In this document: positions 1 to 10,200 of the stretch, in pieces
Layout: each line of letters starts with the position of its first letter
How positions within the stretch are numbered: position 1 is the stretch's first letter
Position numbers and translations under genes: made by a program
Assembly: GCA_016987375.1 (NCBI GenBank)
Contig: PJRA01000524.1
Coordinates: forward strand, 765,041 to 784,806
Length of the DNA stretch: 19,766 nucleotides
Source of the DNA: Brachionus koreanus
Lineage: Eukaryota; Rotifera; Eurotatoria; Ploima; Brachionidae
Direction of reading: 5' to 3'
Notes under the pieces: model-generated
The model's input: only the letters and a program-made list of their open reading frames with translations
Told to the model about the DNA's origin: nothing
Database searches by the model: none

Positions 1-7
1 TACTTGT

Positions 8-94
8 CTAAGCAATATTGACCCAAAAGTTGTACAAAACCATGCCAAGAGTGTTCGCTCTAGGCTCGATAACATACGTCATGGAGTTTAATAC
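8..94 (-). CDS. Possible last exon of an unidentified gene
   Basis: An AG at 95-96 could be an acceptor, after which the minus strand reads 28 residues (VLNSMTYVIEPRANTLGM...) to TAG at 8-10. Composition is coding-like: GC is higher than its surroundings and residue use is balanced. I do not recognise the protein and find no convincing upstream exon. The gene, if real, would lie rightward on the minus strand with its 3' UTR to the left of the window. Confidence 0.25.
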   Translation of the reverse strand, partial: VLNSMTYVIEPRANTLGMVLYNFWVNIA

Positions 95-104
95 CTTAAG
101 TGAT

Positions 105-2640
105 ATTATTTTTTCAAAATAGAAGGGTTCAGTTATAATTAAAGAAAAATTTAAATTTAGATAAATAAAAAAAAATTTTTGATAAAAATAATTTTGTGCC
201 ATTTTTATTCTATACCTGTAGATCTTTGTTCTAGTTTTTTAATGTTTTAAATTGAAACAGAGATTCAGTCTGGTTTCTTTGTCAAAAATTTAAACAACAT
301 GTATTTTTCATGGAAAAAGGCAAAATTAGCACTGATGGCATCTGATAAGAAATATAAATTCAATATTCAAAAAGGAATAATAATTTCAATTGCAGATTCT
401 TATGAAATAAGATAAAGCATTCCAAACAGTGAAACAATAACCGAGAAGGTATTGTTTTTTCAATAAGCTTTTGTGTTGTTATAGCCAACTGAACTACGTA
501 CTTAATAGTCTATTTCTTTTAGAAATTATCTAATTAAAATTAAATTAATAATAAAATCAGCAAACCTATTCCAAGTAAACTTTAGGTTTCATTGTAGACA
601 CAATTAACAAAATTTGGATCAATTATAAATTATTTTGAATAAAAAATAAAACCCAGATCTTTCATTAATTATATGACTTGAAGCAGAAAAAGATAAATTA
701 TTTTTAATGGTATAATATTTCCTTGATAAAATAATAAAATTTTGCTTTCTGTTGTTAAAAAATACATTTGGACATCGTATGTTAGAAAATGCAAGAATGA
801 TTTTCATTTTTTTATCTAAAAAATATTTGCATATGAATTCTAAGGAAGTTCAGAGCGGCCTTATCTTTCGTGTTAGCCTGCGTTTAGATCTAAGAATTTA
901 ATTTCAGAATCATAAAGAATATCTTGAGAAAAAAATTTTATAAGAATCTTAAAGATTCCCTATGGATTGAAGCAGAAAAAAATTGAATCAAATATCATAT
1001 AATATAATAATCAATATAATAATTTCATCAGGGTTGAATTTTTTTAATGCTTTAATATATTTTCGCAGAATATCCTTAAAAATGCGACAATCCACAAGCG
1101 ATGTCGTGCTAGTTTAACTCTTTTGAGAGTCAAATTTTTTATGAGGCCATCGAATCACTACTAATGTATTTGGTACACTTTGCTTAGCTTAATCAAATCT
1201 AAATATAAAAACAAATCTTCTTATTAAAGAAATAATTTTATTTTAGTTTATTATCATTAAGCATACTTTTAATAAACATTTTTTTATTTGTTTCAATAAA
1301 ATTTAAAAAAAAAAACAGTTTTTTTTATCAAAAATTTCCAGAACAAATTAGAAATTCCTAATAAGATCTCAATCAAGATTAGCTTTTTATTAGGATCCTA
1401 TACCGTCCTGGACTAGGATCCGATACTTTCTGGTTAGGTAAAATGAAGAGAAAAGTCCCAAATTCAAGTTAGTAATCCTTACAGGATATTAGTAGGATCT
1501 GTCAGGGTCTAAATTTTTATTTATTAAATTTTCAATAAAAATATTTTTTTCTTGTAAGTCAATTCTAAGTATTTCTCATTTATTGTTCTTCGATAATTGA
1601 TTTTAATTAAAATTTTCTTTAAAAAATTATTTAACTTTATAAAAATATTATAGTTTTTTATAATATATTTTTGAATTAAAAAATGTGAAAAAGTGCTTGG
1701 TGCTTCAAAACTTTGAGCTAACATTTAAAACCAATTTCATGTCATATATGTGATCAATTAATAAAAAAGAATTAGGTGTTAAAATTAGTTATTTTTTGAA
1801 AGTTATTTTTTTAGAGATAAATTTTTTCTAAATAATTTTTGTTTCAATTTAAAAAAAAAGAAAAAATTTTTTACTAATTTTAATTTTTGAAAATTCAGAA
1901 AAACTAGATTTCTGTTTCACTGTCCTTATATTAAGTTGCGATTATTTAAATTGATACTTATTTGACAAAATCAGATCATTTATCAGGCATTTTTTAAGTT
2001 AAATTGTCTTTCGACTTAAACTTTTTAATTAATTGATAAATTTTTCCCAAGCGAAATTAAATAAAACATTAAATTTCCAAAATAAAACAAAATGCTTAAT
2101 AAAATCAATGTATTTGTAGGAGCTTAAAACAGTTTTTTTAGATATAATTATCTGAATTGTTTTCAAATTTTTATTTAAAATTGTCAATCAAATAAACTTA
2201 ATTGATTAAAATTTAAGTAGGAAATCTTAATTTTTTTTCTCATTTAATGACATTCAATTAAACTCAAAAATTTCATTTTAAAATTAATTAGCCAAAATTC
2301 TTGTTTTAATTGGAATCAAGACATTAGCGGGTGGATGTAATTCTTCCTTGTGGGTCTAAATGAAAAATGCCTTTTGATGTGAAAACAATATTTGACAAAT
2401 AAATTTACTAAAAAAAATGTTCAAGAATAGATTTGTTTATTTATTTATTTTGACAAAAGATACTAGTTGATAATTTTAAGGAAAAAAATTAAATCTTTAG
2501 ATTTTAGAATTTTGACATTTAATATTGAAATTATTAATTAATACTAAAAAAAAATAAATATTGAATTTTTGATGGCTAAGCTAAGCATTCTAAAGGAAGA
2601 AAATATAATTTGATATTAATAGCAAGTATTTTTTAGCGTC
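105..2640. other. Intergenic, AT-rich, with small inverted repeats
   Basis: No gene I can support. Items seen: a short coding-like ORF at 299-415 (38 codons, unmatched); a hairpin AAACAATA...TATTGTTT at 432-457 with an internal CC/GG pair; a GC-richer patch at 842-895; two adjacent small hairpins at about 1084-1132 (CGACA/TGTCG and ACTCT/AGAGT); a degenerate TAGGATC repeat cluster at 1357-1510; and a (TTTA)n stretch near 2430-2450. Confidence 0.7.
1357..1510. repeat. Degenerate TAGGATC repeat cluster
   Basis: TAGGATCCTATAC... and TAGGATCCGATAC... stand about 23 bp apart, with related TAGTAATCCTTACAGGAT and TAGTAGGATCTGTCAGG further on. CCTAATAA (1357-1364) and TTATTAGG (1387-1394) form an 8-bp inverted repeat at the left edge. 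It looks like a worn tandem or MITE-derived repeat; family unknown. Confidence 0.4.
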
Positions 2641-2649
2641 AAAAATTAG

Positions 2650-2657
2650 TATAAATA
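2650..2657 (+). promoter_or_regulatory. TATA box of the secreted-protein gene
   Basis: TATAAATA, a strong TATA match, 32 bp before TCAACA at 2682-2687, a plausible initiator. This predicts a 5' leader of about 75 nt with one out-of-frame upstream ATG at 2700. Confidence 0.6.
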
Positions 2658-2757
2658 GGAAAATAGAGAGGCATTAGAAAATCAACAGTTTTTTTTTTGA
2701 TGTTAAAACCAATAAATTTTTTAAAAAATTTAGAAAAAAAAGCTACAGAAATTCAGA

Positions 2758-3159
2758 ATGGTATCGTTTTCAATGATGATTGCTTTAATTGCTCTATTCT
2801 TTAATGCAATAAATTGTTTTCCTTCATACAAGCCACATAAATTACGAGAAATTGTCGACCCGGTTGAAAAAAGAGATCTGGGTCAAGTTCAAGCTTTGGT
2901 TGATGAAAATCTTCCCATAAACGGTAATTTGGAGGACGAACAACGGCTGAGACACAAACTTATTCAGTTGTTGGTTTACATTTTGGAAAATAAGAATTTA
3001 AATGGAATAAATGAAGCTGAGTCGGAGAAAGTGCACAAGATTAGAGAAATTGTAAGCTCAGATTTTGGAAATTTAAGTTTTCTCGACAAGCTTGACAAAA
3101 TACGATCAATTGGCAAACCCCTTAAAAATGAACACAGACATGTTTTTATAGGAAAATAG
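2758..3159 (+). CDS. Small secreted protein of unknown function (133 aa)
   Basis: Not recognised. Residues 1-20 form a signal peptide (hydrophobic MIALIALFF, likely cleavage after Cys20), so the product enters the secretory pathway. The mature part is about 113 residues, charged, helical-looking and without cysteine. HKLREIV (27-33) recurs as HKIREIV (93-99); a weaker HKLIQLLV is at 66-73 and DKIRSIGK at 113-120, which suggests an internally repeated helical unit. One KR dibasic site is at 38-39, and the last residues are IGK, a form seen in amidated peptide precursors. Single exon, with a TATA box and initiator-like sequence at sensible spacing and a polyadenylation signal after the stop, so a real gene is likely. 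It could be a peptide precursor or a small structural or egg/lorica protein; I cannot choose. Confidence 0.75.
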   Translation: MVSFSMMIALIALFFNAINCFPSYKPHKLREIVDPVEKRDLGQVQALVDENLPINGNLEDEQRLRHKLIQLLVYILENKNLNGINEAESEKVHKIREIVSSDFGNLSFLDKLDKIRSIGKPLKNEHRHVFIGK

Positions 3160-3389
3160 ATTTTTTTCATTTGATTACTTTTTTTAATATGTGATTATTA
3201 TTTGAATCGGATAAAAGTTTTTTTTTTTTTTTTTAATTTAAAAAATTTATTTTAATCTAATTTCAAATTTGCAAATAAATTTTTCAAAAATTAAAAAAAA
3301 AATTTTTGAATAAAATTTAAGATCTTAGCTAATTTTTCTTTGATTATTTTTGGAAATTTTATCAACTATTTTGTATTCTGTTAAAAATC

Positions 3390-3395
3390 AATAAA
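3390..3395 (+). terminator. Polyadenylation signal, secreted-protein gene
   Basis: AATAAA about 230 nt after the stop, followed within 20 nt by TGTATTTTTGGTG, a suitable GU-rich downstream element. An earlier AATAAA lies at 3309-3314 in a less favourable context. Confidence 0.5.
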
Positions 3396-3419
3396 ATGTA
3401 TTTTTGGTGAGCAAGTTTC

Positions 3420-4450
3420 GAATTTTGTCACAAAATATGATGGTATACCTTTGAATTATATTCTAATTGTATTTATTACCATCCATATCTATTATCAGAG
3501 GGATATAAAATTTTGTTTTTGATTAGATTTTATTGACATTTAAATATAAAAGAATTTTTTTTTTCAAATAAATTATATAGAATAAAAAAATGTTATAGAT
3601 TCAATGGAATGAAATTTTTTTATTTATTACATTCAATTAAAAAATAATTCAAAAATATCTTATTCAATTTTGACATTTATACGTTTTAAATAATAAATAT
3701 TTAAATTTAAAATTTCATTTTGTAAAAGCCATACATTCTGTCAAAAATTTTCAAGATAAAATAAACAAGTTACATTTTTAAACATTTTATTTTTATCATT
3801 AAATGCTCGTTTCAAAATTTAAAAGAAAAATTCATATTTTTTAATTCAGCACATTTAAATAACAACAAGAAATAGAAAGATATGACCATAGAAAAGAACT
3901 AAATAAATTAAAATTTAATTTTTTATTAAATTCACAAAATTAAATTAAAAAAAGAATTAATAAAATTTGAAAATTAATTTAAACATTTTTTTTAATTTCT
4001 AATGACCAAAAATTATGATATTATAGGCCGAAAATTTTAAATTTTTGGATCCATATTTAGGCAGAATTTTTTTTTAAATGCTCAGAAAAGTCTTAGTTTG
4101 TTCAGGAGAAATTTTTTTTTATTTTTCGACTATTAATTTTTTGATAAATTGAAAAAAAAAAACCTTTTAAAAATATCATGTTTTAATCATGAATCATGAT
4201 TCAGTGTTTTTAACATTAGATGTTCAAAGCTACTTTTAGACTGATCTTTAGATCTCAATTTTTTTAAGCATCAACAAACAATTATCTTATTTTCAATTTA
4301 AATTATCAATTTTCAATCCAAATTAATCGCTTAGTCATCACTTGAATTCAAAAAATTAGGAGAAAAATCTTTTTTGCTAAATTTAGACGCTTTGCTTTGT
4401 GGCTTTTAGGAATAAAAGTAAAAAAGAAAAATTCATTTGTGCAATTAATT
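3420..4450. other. Intergenic between convergent genes
   Basis: AT-rich spacer between the 3' ends of the secreted-protein and chitin synthase genes. The only structured item noticed is a perfect 14-bp palindrome, TGAATCATGATTCA, at 4190-4203. No ORF or RNA gene supported. Confidence 0.7.
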
Positions 4451-4452
4451 CA

Positions 4453-4458
4453 TTTATT
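4453..4458 (-). terminator. Candidate polyadenylation signal, chitin synthase gene
   Basis: First AATAAA on the minus strand after the stop codon, about 235 nt downstream. In such AT-rich DNA the hexamer is common, so support is weak. Confidence 0.35.
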
Positions 4459-4691
4459 TAAATTTTAGTTTTGAATTAAATAAAACTCTAAAAAAAAAAA
4501 ATCTTAAAATTAATTATTATGCAATTGTTTAGTTAAATTATTAATATTTGATTTAAAATAAAATAAGAATGGAATTTGTTTAAAATGAACAAAAAAAAAA
4601 TAAGCTTTAAAAAAATCGAACTCGATAAAATTAATATAAATTTTTTAAATAAATAAAAAAAATGGAAAAAAAAAATTTTTGTCAAATTTAA

Positions 4692-7223
4692 TTAAACATT
4701 GAAATTTTCCGCATTTGGCGAACCCAATCGATTTGACATGTACTGAATTTGCTTGACTCTTCTCTTAAATCTGGGATCTCTTTGTTCCAAAGCCTTGAAT
4801 TGTCTCATTACCCTGGCATCCAAAGATTGCAAAGGCTTCAAGAAATTTCTCGGCGAATACTGAGCCGAGCTTTGATTGATAAGCTGATTGACATAGTCCT
4901 GGTTCTGCGAGTAACGTCTATTATTTGGCGACATGAAATTGCTGAATGGCGCATTGGACATGTTCATCAAATGGTTGTTTGTTTGGGTAATATTGGGCGA
5001 GAGAGCTCTCATCGGCTTGTTCCAATTGTCCAAATTGTTCACAGCCGGATGATCGAAATAGTCTGGCTGCGGCTCGGGCAGTATGTCTTGGTCATAGTCC
5101 GGATCGGGCTCGGTCATTTCGTCGTCCTCGGCCGTTTGACTTGCCATGGCTTGTGGGTCAAAATTTTCATTTTCTTTTTCGAGCTCCATTTCTTTAATCA
5201 AGTCGACAGCTTCTTGAATAGTCAATCGGCTATCTCTGTACTTGTGATGCTTGCTGAATATTCTCGTACTTGCCAAAATTTCCACTATGGTTCCCCATCT
5301 GTGAAACAACATGGACAGAAACTGCAAGAATAGGACAAAAGTAAACAAGATAAGAAAGACCAGGCCGAGTATTTGAACTTTTTGATCGGGCTTGTTGTAC
5401 AAAGCGCCGATGGCTACTTGCATTTTGGGAAAAGCGACGGACACATACTCAAATTGAAATTGCATTACCACCCATAGTGCGTTAAGCATAAAAAATGCAA
5501 AGCACGAATTGTTTCTAAGCTCTTTGAGGTCTTTGGTCACGCGCTTTTCATCTTCTTCGTCTTTGCTCAACGGATGCAAATACTTGTCAATTAATCCTTG
5601 CCAAAAAGTCATTTCTTTTGTGTTCAAATAGTAGACATCACTTTTGCCAAGTGTCTTCATGTCTATCCAAGCCGGATTGTACAAATAATTGCGTGGTATT
5701 TCCACTTGCGACTCCAATTCGGTGTTGCTTTCATTTTGAGTTTCTCTTAGCTCGGTATCTGATACTAATTTGTCATTGCCAGGCGAGTCCAATTGTGCTA
5801 TTGTGTTGGACGATAGAGGCACTTTTTTATCTCCCAAATTTTCAAGTCTATTGACTATTTCACCAAGTAGTTTTTCTTGTCTACTAACTGATGGCTTGAT
5901 CAAATTTTGCAGAAATTCAGTGGCATTTTCAATAACACCTTTTTGGTTGTTCGAGCCCATTATTAGTCCCATTAGACCGGAGCGTTTGGGCTTTTTCGAT
6001 TGTTCGCTTTGTTCTTTTTGCTCTTTTTGAGCGTTTTTCTTGCCTTTTTTCTTAGCAGCAACCTCTCTAGTGCCCCACGACACCACATGCAGATTGCATA
6101 TTGAATAAATAACCAAGAGGACATAGCCGCCCGGAAGTGTGACCAAATAAAGCAGACCATAGATCAAATTTAATATTTCCTGTGGATGCAGCAGGCCAGT
6201 CACAACGAACAACAAAATCAAAAATATAAAAAAGAAAGACGATGCACTAATTTCGTCTGAATTGGTCAGTTGAGCAATGGTAGCCACTAGTACCATGGTC
6301 ATAATCATCGAGTATATTGATGACATTAAGGCACCGATCATGACCTGGGTGTCCGGCTTTGTTTTTAGGCAAATTATCAAATAGAAAATGGCTGGAGCCA
6401 CAGCAAGAGTGTACGACTCGGCCAGAGTTAGTCCTGTGAACACAGTTCGAAAAGAGCTGGCCACTGTTAAAAGAATGGTGCCAGGTCCCAAAATGGTAGA
6501 GGCCAACAAAAATCCTTGATAAAGTATGTAGAAAAGAGACATGTTTTCGTTGACGAGAATGGTGTGTCTTGCGTCGCGAAGCAAATCAAGAATGTTGGCG
6601 ATTGTTGAAGGCATCCAGCGACGTCTCTGGTTGAAAAACTCTTTGAAAGTCTCGGGAGCATAGGTTAGCGCATCACTTGCAGCACAATAGTCCACTCGAT
6701 AGCCTTCTTGCAGCAGAAGTGTGCACAGCCAGCGGTCTTCGCCTTGGTCATATTGGACGTAGTGGCTTGCTTCGGTCGCCTTATCAGCATATCGTCTCAT
6801 TACATTGTCGTCCATTAGAGCCGATCCTCGGAATAAAGAAAAACATCCCGGACTGCACAAAACACAGCCTAGTTTGTGTTCGGCAGCTTTTTGCAGCCAA
6901 TGACCTACGGCATACTCAAATTTTTGATACCAAACCATTGGACCTGAGCCGATCGGGTGAATGCGACCGCAAGCGGCGCCCACTTTTGGATTTTTGCGCA
7001 TACGATCGACTAGCAAAAGAACAGCTTCTGGCTTAAAATCAACATCTCCGTCCAAAGCTAGTATAAATGTGTTTTGAGCAATGAGCTTTTTGTCCTCGGA
7101 TATGTTCTTGATAAAATCGCCAAAACCGCTAAAACCCTGAAACATGTTGTTTTTACGGCTGAATTCTTTGTTTTCTTTTTTGCCCAATAGTTTGTACGAC
7201 AACAAATAGTACATGTACATAAC
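4692..7223 (-). CDS. Exon 17: catalytic core, membrane domain and tail
   Basis: Residues 1500-2342 and TAA at 4692-4694; 36% of the coding length in one exon. Starts VMYMYYLLSYKLLG. DGD 1557-1559 (metal/UDP-sugar), GEDRW 1660-1664 (Asp is the presumed general base), QRRRW 1698-1702 (acceptor/product binding). About five helices follow, then SWGTRE, a Lys-rich segment and a short helical stretch (about 1947-1963). Two more helices are at about 2073-2093 and 2116-2138. The tail from about 2160 is acidic (DEMTEPDPDYDQD), then Asn/Ser-rich, ending in a basic helical segment; probably cytoplasmic. All catalytic motifs are intact. Confidence 0.97.
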   Translation of the reverse strand, partial: VMYMYYLLSYKLLGKKENKEFSRKNNMFQGFSGFGDFIKNISEDKKLIAQNTFILALDGDVDFKPEAVLLLVDRMRKNPKVGAACGRIHPIGSGPMVWYQKFEYAVGHWLQKAAEHKLGCVLCSPGCFSLFRGSALMDDNVMRRYADKATEASHYVQYDQGEDRWLCTLLLQEGYRVDYCAASDALTYAPETFKEFFNQRRRWMPSTIANILDLLRDARHTILVNENMSLFYILYQGFLLASTILGPGTILLTVASSFRTVFTGLTLAESYTLAVAPAIFYLIICLKTKPDTQVMIGALMSSIYSMIMTMVLVATIAQLTNSDEISASSFFFIFLILLFVVTGLLHPQEILNLIYGLLYLVTLPGGYVLLVIYSICNLHVVSWGTREVAAKKKGKKNAQKEQKEQSEQSKKPKRSGLMGLIMGSNNQKGVIENATEFLQNLIKPSVSRQEKLLGEIVNRLENLGDKKVPLSSNTIAQLDSPGNDKLVSDTELRETQNESNTELESQVEIPRNYLYNPAWIDMKTLGKSDVYYLNTKEMTFWQGLIDKYLHPLSKDEEDEKRVTKDLKELRNNSCFAFFMLNALWVVMQFQFEYVSVAFPKMQVAIGALYNKPDQKVQILGLVFLILFTFVLFLQFLSMLFHRWGTIVEILASTRIFSKHHKYRDSRLTIQEAVDLIKEMELEKENENFDPQAMASQTAEDDEMTEPDPDYDQDILPEPQPDYFDHPAVNNLDNWNKPMRALSPNITQTNNHLMNMSNAPFSNFMSPNNRRYSQNQDYVNQLINQSSAQYSPRNFLKPLQSLDARVMRQFKALEQRDPRFKRRVKQIQYMSNRLGSPNAENFNV

Positions 7224-10200
7224 CTTTATTTAGTTATTTTAAAAATAAAAAAAATTTTTTTCTGCTTTCTTTTATTTTACTTGGCTCCACCGTTTACGGT
7301 GTCTGATTTTGTCCTTGTCTTTTACGTGAACTATTATTTTGTTTCCTCCGGGCATAATCCAAACCAATCGACCTCCATACGGAGTTGGAACTTTGACTGG
7401 ATCTCCAACACTCATCTCAACACCATGAACATAACTTAAAAAAAAATTAATATTTTTACATATTTTTTTTTCTAATGGAATATTAAAAAAGCTATCAAAA
7501 ATTGAAATTAATTTGTATTTTGAATATTCTAATTTCAGACTTTTTCAGTTCTCAAAAATTTAGGCTCCCTGTAGTTTAAGCCATGAGAAAATTTTATAAT
7601 CTGATTAAAATTTGACCAGTTGTTAAAAACCGGAATCGACAGCCCATCTAAATTAACCAAAGAACCTATTTTCTATGTGTCAAAGGAAAACTTGAATGTT
7701 AAATTTAAACAAATAAAATTAACTAAATTAATTGTAAACAATAATTGGGAAAATTATATTTTGAAAATTTTTATTTAAAATCAGAGTTGTTTACAAAGTC
7801 CAAAATTAAACTGGTTTATATATTACGGACTTGGTACATAAATATTTTTTTTAAATTTTAAATTAACTCTTTAAATAAAGACTAATTTTTTTCTAAACTT
7901 AAAAAATCATTTTTAAAATTAAATTTTGGAAAATAATCTTAGATTTTAGTTGTTATTTTTTAAAAGAAGTATTTGATTCTTTGAAAACATTCTATAGATT
8001 TTTAGAAATTTAAAAAAATTTAAGTCCAGACTTGGACTTGGCTTGATACTTGTGACTTATAAACAACTCCATTTAAAATTTCTAACATTTTTTGGCTGTG
8101 AAAAATTGAATTAAAGGTCTTCGTATATACTAAAATTAGCTAAAATAAAATATATTTAAATTTTTTTTAAATTAAATCTAATTAGTAATCAATTTTACAC
8201 TCAAAGAACAATTTGAAACTTTTCTTATTCTCAATAACTTTCCTAATAAAAAATAAATTATATTCTCTTAAATCTTACTTAAACTATTGCTATAAATAAA
8301 TAATGTAAAATAAACCTGGACTTTTGAAAATCGGTCCAAAAGATATACAGCAGAAAAAAAGGTGTCAAATTGACAACGGTCCTGTTAGCGTTAAAACTCA
8401 TAGATTTTTATTTTTTTTCTTTGTTGCTCATGAGAAACATTATTTAATGCAACAAAGTATTTATTGAAATATTTTTTCAGGTATATTTTTTTTTATTGAA
8501 TTTTAATGTATCAAAAAAAGAAGAATTTTAGTGTTCAATTTGTATTTAAATATCATTATACCTTATTTCTGGTATATTTGTAGATAATTTTAATTTATTT
8601 TACTAAAAATATTTATTTGAAAATTCACTTACAAGATCAAGAACAACAGTTAAGTAAAAGTTCACAAAAAATTGATATAACTTATTTTTTATTAATTTAA
8701 TTTTATCTTTTTTATATCACTAAAAAAATAAAAATATTGTTTGATAATAACTATCAGTACTAGTATTTTTATGTAGCTTTTGAATTAAAATAAATTCCAA
8801 AACAATTCATTTCGAACACAAGGGCTGAAAAGAGGGCTATAGCAGCTCGGAACTGCCCTGGATTTTTTATCCAAATTATTTTTATTTACTTATTTATTTA
8901 TTATACAAATTAAATAAATATAAAATAAAAAAATTTGCATATTATTTTTTTATTTTATATCAAATGATTAATTTGGAATCATCATAAAATACATGGCTAG
9001 TAGAATTAGTAGTAGATTAATTTTTGAGATTTCAAGATTGTTCCAAAGTAATACTCTATACAATCTGCATTTTTAGAAGAGTGTGGTTTAATAGAAAAGC
9101 TTAGCAATAGGAGAACAGATATCAGTTTTACAGCTTTCTAAAGAATACTTTTTTTTTGCTTAAAGACGGTAGAATTTTTATTTTTTAAAAAAACTTTGAA
9201 GAGTAAGTGGCAAAGCTTTTCATTACAAGTATGTGTCACGGTTTTATTCAAAAACTGAAGGCATGTGATTTAGTAAAACGAGAATAATTTGTATTGCGAA
9301 TTCAGGACCGAAAAAAAAATTAATTTTACACCCAAAGTGCAGAGGGGTCTCTTGGGCTTTTTTTGCTATTTTTTTGCTGTTCTTTATTTCAAGAAAATAA
9401 GCATATTTTGCAACAAAATTAATTAAATATTTAATTTTTTTGATTTTAATATAAAAAAATTTCTAAAATAATTATATTGCTATAAACCTTTATTTTATTT
9501 CCTTTTTCAGATCTGTTAGGTCTGGCTCCTGGTTTTAACACAAATATTATAATATGTTTAAATTGTATTTTTTTTTAATATTGCCCAATAAATCTTATAA
9601 TCTCTGCAGATGAAACAACTATTGTTTCACTGATCTTTGACTGATAGAACAAAGGTGATAAATTTTTCTACTTTTGGAATCGCAGATTTCCTATGAAATT
9701 TCACAATGTCGACTTCTTCATTATATTTTTATGTAATATACATGTTTCTAATATTTTACACAGAGTTAAATACTAGTGATTTGCTAACGCATGATATCAT
9801 AACATTGCATTGTGAAACTATAGACATATAATTTGGCCAGGTTCGGTATTGTAGTTATTAAGAGAACTACAACAATATCTATTTAACTATAAGGAGGGAA
9901 AAGATGCAACACAAATCTTTAAAAAAAAGCCTTCTGATTTTTTAAGTGTTAATTTTAAAAATTAAAATAATTTTTTTGGTCTTAATCTAAAATAAAATTG
10001 AACAAAATGCATCAAATTATACAAATTTAGAAAATATTTTTAAGGTTATTCCAAATTTTTTTTTTTTAAAAAAAAAAAAAACTAAAACTTTTAAAACAGA
10101 TCAACTTACACAGCAGCAATGTTGACGACAGAAACAAATTGTTGAACAAAACGATTTGGTACTCTATTGCCGTCGTCATCGTCCTCGAAAGCATCATCAA

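Larger units (their letters stand above)
7435..10109 (-). other. Intron 15 of the chitin synthase gene (2675 bp)
   Basis: Donor GTAAGT, acceptor TTTAAG. Holds a probable 290-bp MITE (7782-8071), a palindrome TGTCAAATTGACA at 8363-8375, a GC-richer patch at 8820-8862, a coding-like tract 8990-9300, a hairpin at 9611-9629 and one copy of a dispersed repeat (9781-9877). No intact gene seen. Confidence 0.85.

Noticed and set aside
299..415. Small plus-strand gene of 38 codons
   Set aside because: It has a Met start and reasonable residue use, but no promoter, no match and no neighbouring exon; kept only as a note in the intergenic entry.
1084..1160. tRNA gene suggested by two adjacent small stems
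   Set aside because: No acceptor stem, T-loop GTTCRA or proper cloverleaf spacing could be found.
4749..5333. Plus-strand ORF of 194 codons opposite the chitin synthase tail
   Set aside because: It is the antisense shadow of exon 17, whose protein is clearly conserved on the minus strand. The same applies to 5618-5854, 5770-6030 and 6677-7036.
9781..9877. Helitron 3' end
   Set aside because: A hairpin is present but no CTRR terminus follows it in either copy, and homology stops at ACAACAATA.
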